Origin: an uncultured Pseudanabaenaceae cyanobacterium | Lineage (GTDB): Bacteria; Cyanobacteriota; Cyanobacteriia; PCC-9006; JAAUQQ01 | Length of the DNA stretch: 10,234 nt | Assembly (NCBI GenBank): GCA_938015405.1 | Contig: CALLPZ010000407.1 | Coordinates: forward strand, 1-10,234 | Direction: 5' to 3' | Part shown: piece by piece, positions 5,719 to 10,234 of the stretch | Layout: each line of letters begins with the position of its first letter | Position numbering within the stretch: the first letter of the stretch is position 1 | The notes under the pieces: generated by a model | The model's input: only the letters and a program-made list of their open reading frames with translations | Told to the model about the DNA's origin: nothing | Database searches by the model: none | Position numbers and translations under genes: made by a program

Positions 5719-6207
5719 ATGGCATTTCACAAAATCCTGGTCGCCCTCGACAACAGCGACAGTGCAGAAAGCATTTTCATCCAAGCGATTGACTTAGCCC
5801 ATCGCGAAGAAAGCGAGTTGATGCTATTTAGCTGTGTGGAATGGGCTCCCAGTCTCTACAAAGATATTTCCAATAGCCTGGGCAGCACACCAGAACATGA
5901 TTTTTCAGCCATTGATCTAGAAATGACTCAGATCAACCTCAGCAAAATCAAAGCGCGGCTCGAGACTTACCAAGAGCGCGCCACCAAAGCCAATGTAAAA
6001 GCCAAGCTGGCCTATGACGCAGGTGAACCTGGATTCTTAATTTGCAAAAACGCAGAGGCCTGGGGAGCCGAGCTGATTTTGCTCGGTCGCAGAGGCCGCT
6101 CTGGCTTGACCGAACTCATGCTGGGCAGCGTCAGCAGCTATGTCATGCATCGCGCCAATCGCTCTGTTTTAGTCATACAAGGCGATCTTCCCAAGTTAGA
6201 CGCCTAA
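5719..6207 (+). CDS. Universal stress protein (UspA family)
   Basis: This 162-residue protein is a single Usp domain of normal length. It starts KILVALDNSDSAES, where Asp11 belongs to the nucleotide pocket, and ends with the ATP-binding signature G-2x-G-9x-G-S: Gly123, Gly126, Gly136 and Ser137, followed by SVLVIQ. The full signature suggests an ATP-binding member rather than the non-binding UspA subtype. Usp proteins are cytosolic dimers induced by starvation and other stress; the exact role of this one is unknown. The ATG at 5719 has no Shine-Dalgarno sequence, but homology at MAFHKILVALD supports it. It stands alone after the long non-coding region and converges on recN with 45 bases between the stop codons. 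Confidence 0.92.
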   Translation: MAFHKILVALDNSDSAESIFIQAIDLAHREESELMLFSCVEWAPSLYKDISNSLGSTPEHDFSAIDLEMTQINLSKIKARLETYQERATKANVKAKLAYDAGEPGFLICKNAEAWGAELILLGRRGRSGLTELMLGSVSSYVMHRANRSVLVIQGDLPKLDA

Positions 6208-6252
6208 GTTGTTGTCTTATTTTGTCTGCACAACTATTAGATTGGCGTTCAT

Positions 6253-8109
6253 TTAGCTGGCAGCCACACGTTGCTTACGCATACGACGGGCTGGCGTGGC
6301 TTTCACTTTTTTAGCTGTGGTTTTGGACGCCACCTTTTTATTACTCGCTTTGGGCAGGGTGCTGCTTGGGCTTGCCTCCGGTAGCACGGCCACAAAACCA
6401 GGTTGTCCCAGCTTCTGGGATTCTGCCTGGGAAAGCAGCGACTCAGCAAAGGCAATGGCTTCTTGGGCTGATTTACCCCCTGCGAGCTCTGCCAATTCCT
6501 GACGGCGGCTATCGCGATCGCCCAAGGGCAACACCCGCACCACCGTTCGTCCTTCTTCCACCAAAAGCTCTTTTTTGACGCGGTAGTGGCAATCTGCCAA
6601 AGCTGCAATCAAGGGCTGGTGAGTCACACAGAGAACCTGCTGATTTTCGCCCAGCTGGCTGAGCTTGTCCGCGATCGCCTGGGAAACTCTCCCCGAAACA
6701 CCCGTATCAATCTCGTCAAAGACCAAAGTCCCCACCGGATCAACCTGGGAGAAGCAGGCTTTAAGGGCTAGTAAAAAGCGACTCATTTCTCCGCCTGAGG
6801 CAGTCTCACTCAAGGGCTGGAGTGGCTCACCAGGGTTGGGGCTAAACAGGAAACAAATGGCATCGGCACCATAGGCGGTTGGGGCGACAGGGGAGATTTG
6901 AACCTGGAATTTGACCTTATCCATCGCCAAGGGCTTAAGTTCTGCCAGTAGGCGGGCCTCTAGCTTTTCAGCAACCTTGCTCCGGAGTTGGGTGAGCTTG
7001 GTACAAAGCTGAACCAGCTTGGCTTCCGTTTGAGCCAAAGCCGCTTCCAAGGCTTCGAGGGACTGGTTCTCATCCGTGAAGGCCGCAAGCTCAGCAGTGA
7101 TTTTTTGCTGATAGGCGATCGCATCCCCAAGGGTCGGCCCATACTTTCGACAAATCTGCTTCAGCTCATGAATGCGCGTTTCCAGCTCTGCCAGGGTTTG
7201 CGGGTCAGTTTCTAGAGCAGCCCCATAGCTGTTGACCTGATTACCCGCCTCCTGAACCTGAGTCATGGCTTCATTGACCAAATCCACCACACCCTGAAGG
7301 CTGGGGTCAAAGCGCATCATCTCTTGGAGAATTTGCTCTGCATCGCCTAAAAGGTCGGCACAGGCGTTGCCCCCATTATCGTTTTGATAGAGCAGCTCAT
7401 AGATTTGGAAGCTCTGCTGCTGCAACTCCACCGCATGGCCCAAACGCTGGTGGTCTAGCTGAGCCAGCTCCAGTTCATCAGGCTCATTCAATCCTGCAGC
7501 TTCTAGCTCCTTAGCTTGGAACTCATACATATCGAGCAGTTGAAGCCGTTGCCCCTCAGCCTGGTGGCGACGTTCTAGGGCTTGTTTAGCCTGCTGGTAA
7601 TCAGCAAAAGCCCTTGCGACTTGGCTGCGCTGTTTATCCAACGCAGCATCACCAAAGGCATCGAGCCAGTCCCGCTGACGAGCAGCCTGACAGAGCTGCA
7701 CCGTTTGCCCCTGGGCAGTGATTTCCACTAAATGCTCCCGCAGACTCTCCATCTGCTGGCGATTGACTAAGACGCCATTCACACGGCTGCGACTGCGACT
7801 GCCTGTGCCATTGGAGACAATTTCCCGGCTACAAACCACCAAACCATCATCCAGGGGGTCAATCTCAAAGCTTTTTAGCCAGGCTGTGACACCTGCCCCC
7901 GGTTTAAATGAAGCCTCAAGCCTCGCCCGAGACTCACCTGTACGAATCACTCGCCCCGGTACACGTCCGCCTAAAACCGCATCAATCGCATCCAAGATAA
8001 TCGACTTACCGGCCCCTGTTTCTCCGGTGAGCACATGGAGGCCACTCCCCAAGTCCAGTTCTAGGTGATCAACAAGGGCAAAATTCTCAATACAAAGATG
8101 TTGCAGCAT
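6253..8109 (-). CDS. recN: DNA repair protein RecN
   Basis: RecN is an SMC-like ATPase that acts in double-strand-break repair, bridging or tethering DNA. Using ATG 8109 as residue 1 (618 residues), the sequence has the RecN opening MLQHLCIENFALVDHLEL, Walker A GETGAGKS at 29-36, a helical, Gln/Leu/Glu-rich middle of roughly 160-400 forming the coiled-coil arm, the ABC signature SGGEMSR at 438-444, Walker B LVFDE with Asp465 and Glu466 in DEIDTGVSG, and the switch His497 in VTHQP. The reading frame extends upstream to ATG 8130 and TTG 8136, but homology favours 8109; none has a clear binding site. The family is normally about 550-590 residues; the excess is a C-terminal tail from about 563, with 12 Lys/Arg and no acidic residues in its last 32. 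It is divergent from the ABC1 kinase gene, with a possible LexA box between them. Confidence 0.97.
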   Translation of the reverse strand: MLQHLCIENFALVDHLELDLGSGLHVLTGETGAGKSIILDAIDAVLGGRVPGRVIRTGESRARLEASFKPGAGVTAWLKSFEIDPLDDGLVVCSREIVSNGTGSRSRSRVNGVLVNRQQMESLREHLVEITAQGQTVQLCQAARQRDWLDAFGDAALDKQRSQVARAFADYQQAKQALERRHQAEGQRLQLLDMYEFQAKELEAAGLNEPDELELAQLDHQRLGHAVELQQQSFQIYELLYQNDNGGNACADLLGDAEQILQEMMRFDPSLQGVVDLVNEAMTQVQEAGNQVNSYGAALETDPQTLAELETRIHELKQICRKYGPTLGDAIAYQQKITAELAAFTDENQSLEALEAALAQTEAKLVQLCTKLTQLRSKVAEKLEARLLAELKPLAMDKVKFQVQISPVAPTAYGADAICFLFSPNPGEPLQPLSETASGGEMSRFLLALKACFSQVDPVGTLVFDEIDTGVSGRVSQAIADKLSQLGENQQVLCVTHQPLIAALADCHYRVKKELLVEEGRTVVRVLPLGDRDSRRQELAELAGGKSAQEAIAFAESLLSQAESQKLGQPGFVAVLPEASPSSTLPKASNKKVASKTTAKKVKATPARRMRKQRVAAS

Positions 8110-8184
8110 GGGGTGACAGGGAAATTTCATCCGCAATGGCGTTCAAGCAACCTTAGTAAAAGGGCTCAAACATAGATTCAGACC

Positions 8185-8215
8185 ATTGTTCAGGTTGTAG
8201 ATAGTCCTGAACAAT
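8185..8215. repeat. 10-bp perfect inverted repeat upstream of recN
   Basis: ATTGTTCAGG (8185-8194) and CCTGAACAAT (8206-8215) are perfect complements around 11 bases. It lies 76-106 bases upstream of recN ATG 8109, so it could be a hairpin in the recN mRNA leader or a dyad operator. No T-run follows on either strand. Confidence 0.6.
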
Positions 8216-8278
8216 TCAACTGGTTACCGCAAGTCTCATCATCACGAGATTGCAACCCTAGTTTTTCCAACCAGCAGA

Positions 8279-8284
8279 ATAATA
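8279..8284 (-). promoter_or_regulatory. Putative -10 element for recN
   Basis: The minus strand reads TATTAT, one mismatch from TATAAT. The position of a -35 box, about 8302-8307 with a 17-base spacer, has no good match but overlaps the LexA-like palindrome. Transcription would start near 8272, leaving a leader of about 160 bases that includes the 10-bp inverted repeat. Confidence 0.3.
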
Positions 8285-8304
8285 CCTCTGTATTGTCGCA
8301 CAAA

Positions 8305-8318
8305 CGTACTGTAGTACA
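8305..8318. promoter_or_regulatory. LexA-box-like palindrome
   Basis: CGTACTGTAGTACA contains GTAC-TGT-A-GTAC, matching the core of the reported cyanobacterial LexA motif RGTACNNNDGTWCB; the outermost R is not matched on either strand, and the final B is matched only on the minus strand. It would cover the -35 position of the putative recN promoter. RecN is an SOS gene in many bacteria, which makes the placement sensible, but LexA does not run an SOS response in every cyanobacterium. Confidence 0.4.
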
Positions 8319-8330
8319 TTCATCCTGAAT

Positions 8331-8348
8331 CTGCTTGCCTCCAAGCAG
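8331..8348. repeat. 7-bp hairpin in the recN/kinase intergenic region
   Basis: CTGCTTG (8331-8337), loop CCTC and CAAGCAG (8342-8348) form a perfect stem. There is no T-run on the plus side. It lies upstream of both putative start regions, so a DNA-level role or an early leader of the kinase transcript are both possible. Confidence 0.4.
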
Positions 8349-8429
8349 GCTCAGCTGTACCCTCCGCAAGCCCTATATTTCAATCCATTTGCGGAAACAA
8401 TCTGGCAAAATCGGGCGCAATCAATGCAA

Positions 8430-8463
8430 ATTGTTACACTGTCTTAAGAAGATTGTTAACAAT
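8430..8463. promoter_or_regulatory. Palindrome and repeat cluster upstream of the ABC1 kinase gene
   Basis: ATTGTTA occurs at 8430-8436 and 8452-8458, 22 bases apart, about two DNA turns. The second copy forms the perfect 12-base palindrome ATTGTTAACAAT (8452-8463), ending 18 bases before the ATG. Between them lies the 8-base palindrome TCTTAAGA (8442-8449). TTGTTA could be a weak -35 with TGTTAA-like sequence in the -10 position, so regulator binding and promoter may coincide. Confidence 0.45.
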
Positions 8464-8481
8464 TCCCGTCACCTCTCCAAC

Positions 8482-10234
8482 ATGGTTCTCGAAACACGCT
8501 CCACCCCCTCGATTGCCAGTTCCAATGGTCGGGAAGCTGTGACACCTTCACGCTCTACGACAGCAACCGCTCCTCCCCCTCGTCCCCGTCCCGAAGTACG
8601 CGATATCAATGGCGTGGAAGATCTGCTGGGTCACTACGATCCAGCAGTGATTGCCAGTTTCTACAAGAACAAGTTCTTACAAGTCCTGGGGCGCTGCATT
8701 GGCGTGGTTTGGCCGATCACCACGCTAGCCTTGGCGCTATTGATGGATCGCCAGACCGGCAAGATTAAGCGCAATGAGCGCAAACGGGCCGTGCGCATGC
8801 GAGAGGTCTTGACCAATCTTGGCCCCGCATTTATCAAAATCGGCCAGGCCCTCTCCACCCGCCCCGACCTGCTGCCCCCGGTCTATCTCGAAGAAATGAC
8901 CCGGCTCCAGGATCAATTGCCAGCTTTTCCCAACGAGATTGCCTTCCGCTTCATTGAAGAAGAGCTGGGAGCCCATCCCAGAGATATTTATGCAGAACTG
9001 ACGCCTGAGCCGGTGTCGGCGGCATCTTTGGGCCAGGTCTACAAAGGCAAGCTCAAGACTGGCGAATCAGTTGCCGTGAAGGTGCAACGCCCTGGATTGG
9101 CTGAGGGCATCACCCTGGACCTCTATATCCTCCATGGCATCGCAACCTGGCTGATGAATACCCGGGGAGACAAGCTAAAGAGTGACTTGGTGGCGATCGC
9201 TGACGAGTTCGGTGAGCGCATTTTCGATGAAATGGACTACAGCCAGGAGGGTCGCAACGCCGAACGCTTCAACGAGCTCTACAGCTACCTGCCTGAAATT
9301 TATGTGCCCAGCATCTACTGGGACTACACCGGTCGCCGCGTGCTGACCATGGAGTGGATTACGGGTTACAAACTCACAGATATGGAGGCTATTAAGTCTC
9401 GGGGCATGGACCCCACCCATCTGATCGAGATTGGGGTGCAATGCTCCCTACGTCAGCTACTAGAGCATGGTTTCTTCCACGCCGATCCTCACCCCGGCAA
9501 CCTGTTGGCCATGCCCGATGGACGCCTGGCCTATCTGGACTTCGGCATGATGAGCGAAATCCAGCCCTACCAGCGCTACGGCCTGATTGAAGCTGTGGTT
9601 CACCTGGTCAACCGCGACTTCGAAGGATTGGGTCAGGACTACATCAAGCTCGACTTTCTCACCCCCGACACTGATCTGACGCCGATCATCCCTGCTCTGG
9701 CCGAGGTGTTTAACAACGCCCTGGGCAGCAGCGTCGCGGAGTTGAACTTCAAGAGCATGACCGACCAGCTCTCGGCGCTGATGTACGAATATCCCTTCCG
9801 AGTGCCTGCTTATTACGCCTTGATCATTCGCTCTCTGGTGACCCTTGAAGGCATCGCCATCAATGTGGATCCTGAGTTCAAGGTTTTGAGTAAGGCCTAT
9901 CCCTATATTTCCAAGCGTTTGCTAACGGATCCAGCTCCCCAATTGCGGGCTTCTTTGCAAGACTTGCTCTTTAAGGATGGGGAATTCCGTTGGAATCGTC
10001 TGGAGAACCTGCTGACCAATGCCCGCAGTGGCAATGAAAGCTACGACATGGAAGTGGTGGTGGACCAAACCTTGGAATTCTTGTCCTCGGAGCGGGGCGC
10101 CTTTATCCGCGATCGCCTCGTAGATGAGTTGGTCAATAGTATTGATGCCGTGGGTCGCAACACTATGCATCAGTTCACCCAGGGCTGGCGCGATCGCCTG
10201 GGGCAGTTTGGCTTTGGGCAGCCCAAGGCAAGCG
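8482..10234 (+). CDS. ABC1/UbiB (AarF) family kinase-like ATPase, 3' end beyond window
   Basis: The frame is open from ATG 8482 to the window edge, giving 584 residues without a stop. Residues 1-38 are Ser/Thr/Pro/Arg-rich and probably disordered. Residues ~52-78 include YDPAVIASFYKNKF and a hydrophobic stretch before the family core. Core motifs in order are KIGQ at 119-122 (the KxGQ motif special to this family), SAASLGQV at 179-186 (the Ala-rich loop replacing the Gly-rich loop of kinases), VAVKVQRPG with Lys200, HADPHPGN at 333-340 (catalytic loop), and DFG at 353-355. All key residues are intact. Members in bacteria, mitochondria and plastids support ubiquinone, plastoquinone or other prenyl-lipid metabolism; which applies here is not shown. 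No Shine-Dalgarno sequence precedes the ATG. Two HIP1 sites lie near the end (10109, 10190). The C-terminus is missing. Confidence 0.93.
   Translation, partial: MVLETRSTPSIASSNGREAVTPSRSTTATAPPPRPRPEVRDINGVEDLLGHYDPAVIASFYKNKFLQVLGRCIGVVWPITTLALALLMDRQTGKIKRNERKRAVRMREVLTNLGPAFIKIGQALSTRPDLLPPVYLEEMTRLQDQLPAFPNEIAFRFIEEELGAHPRDIYAELTPEPVSAASLGQVYKGKLKTGESVAVKVQRPGLAEGITLDLYILHGIATWLMNTRGDKLKSDLVAIADEFGERIFDEMDYSQEGRNAERFNELYSYLPEIYVPSIYWDYTGRRVLTMEWITGYKLTDMEAIKSRGMDPTHLIEIGVQCSLRQLLEHGFFHADPHPGNLLAMPDGRLAYLDFGMMSEIQPYQRYGLIEAVVHLVNRDFEGLGQDYIKLDFLTPDTDLTPIIPALAEVFNNALGSSVAELNFKSMTDQLSALMYEYPFRVPAYYALIIRSLVTLEGIAINVDPEFKVLSKAYPYISKRLLTDPAPQLRASLQDLLFKDGEFRWNRLENLLTNARSGNESYDMEVVVDQTLEFLSSERGAFIRDRLVDELVNSIDAVGRNTMHQFTQGWRDRLGQFGFGQPKAS

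Larger units (their letters stand above)
8110..8481. other. 372-base divergent control region between recN and the ABC1 kinase gene
   Basis: No credible gene lies here. The region holds a 10-bp inverted repeat (8185-8215), a -10-like sequence for recN (8279-8284), a LexA-box-like palindrome (8305-8318), a 7-bp hairpin CTGCTTG-CCTC-CAAGCAG (8331-8348), and a palindrome cluster just before the kinase start (8430-8463). The hexamer ATTGTT or its complement AACAAT appears six times (8185, 8210, 8396, 8430, 8452, 8458). The density of symmetric sites suggests shared or opposing control of the two genes. Confidence 0.6.
21..10197. repeat. Dispersed HIP1 palindromes (GCGATCGC), 14 copies
   Basis: Copies start at 21, 743, 1386, 2664, 3185, 3627, 3838, 4791, 6514, 6671, 7115, 9193, 10109 and 10190. 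All lie inside coding sequence and occur in genes of both strands. HIP1 is a highly over-represented octamer in many cyanobacterial chromosomes. The long intergenic regions contain none, and the largest gaps are 7123-9192 and 4799-6513. Confidence 0.95.

Noticed and set aside
6207..6235. AGTTGT/ACAACT inverted repeat between the convergent usp and recN genes as a terminator
   Set aside because: Only six pairs with a 17-base loop, starting on the last base of the usp stop codon, and no T-run after it on either strand; too weak to call.
8306..8317. GTACTGTAGTAC as an NtcA site
   Set aside because: NtcA needs GTA-N8-TAC; here the gap is six bases, so the LexA-like reading fits better.

Overview
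The window looks like chromosomal DNA from a cyanobacterium. The main evidence is the palindrome GCGATCGC (HIP1), which I count 14 times in 10.2 kb; about 0.16 copies would be expected by chance for a random 8-mer. Gene content agrees: a cyanobacterial-type ArgH, a DUF2927 protein, a peptidoglycan-binding/SH3 protein, and an ABC1/UbiB-family kinase of the type found in cyanobacteria and plastids. I cannot name a genus from the sequence. I see no insertion sequence, phage gene, CRISPR array, tRNA or rRNA.

Layout. 1-199 is the 3' end of a PP2C/SpoIIE-type serine phosphatase gene (+), followed by a terminator-like hairpin. 405-2077 is a tight two-gene unit: a small membrane protein whose stop codon overlaps the start of argH by one base. 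A hairpin over the ribosome binding site precedes the unit and a 13-bp stem terminator follows it. 2274-3401 (+) is a membrane-anchored DUF2927 protein. It converges on 3486-5036 (-), a secreted peptidoglycan-binding protein with two SH3 domains; a 9-bp hairpin with a T-run on the minus strand separates them. 5037-5718 is a 682-base non-coding divergent region with a CRP-like site, a tandem 9-mer repeat and a GNRA-type hairpin. 5719-6207 (+) is a universal stress protein, convergent with recN (6253-8109, -). 8110-8481 is a second divergent control region, with a LexA-box-like sequence and many ATTGTT/AACAAT half-sites. 8482 to the end (+) is an ABC1/UbiB-family kinase, open at the window edge.

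The genes are mostly housekeeping or stress-related: arginine synthesis, cell envelope, stress response, double-strand-break repair and a quinone-associated kinase. They do not form one pathway, and I see no clear new multi-gene system. The most interesting parts are regulatory: the possible LexA box on the recN side of the recN/kinase promoter region, the repeated half-sites beside it, the CRP-like site upstream of the cell-wall gene, and the structured leader of the small protein-argH unit. At protein level, the histone-like basic tail on RecN and the argH-coupled small membrane protein deserve a look.
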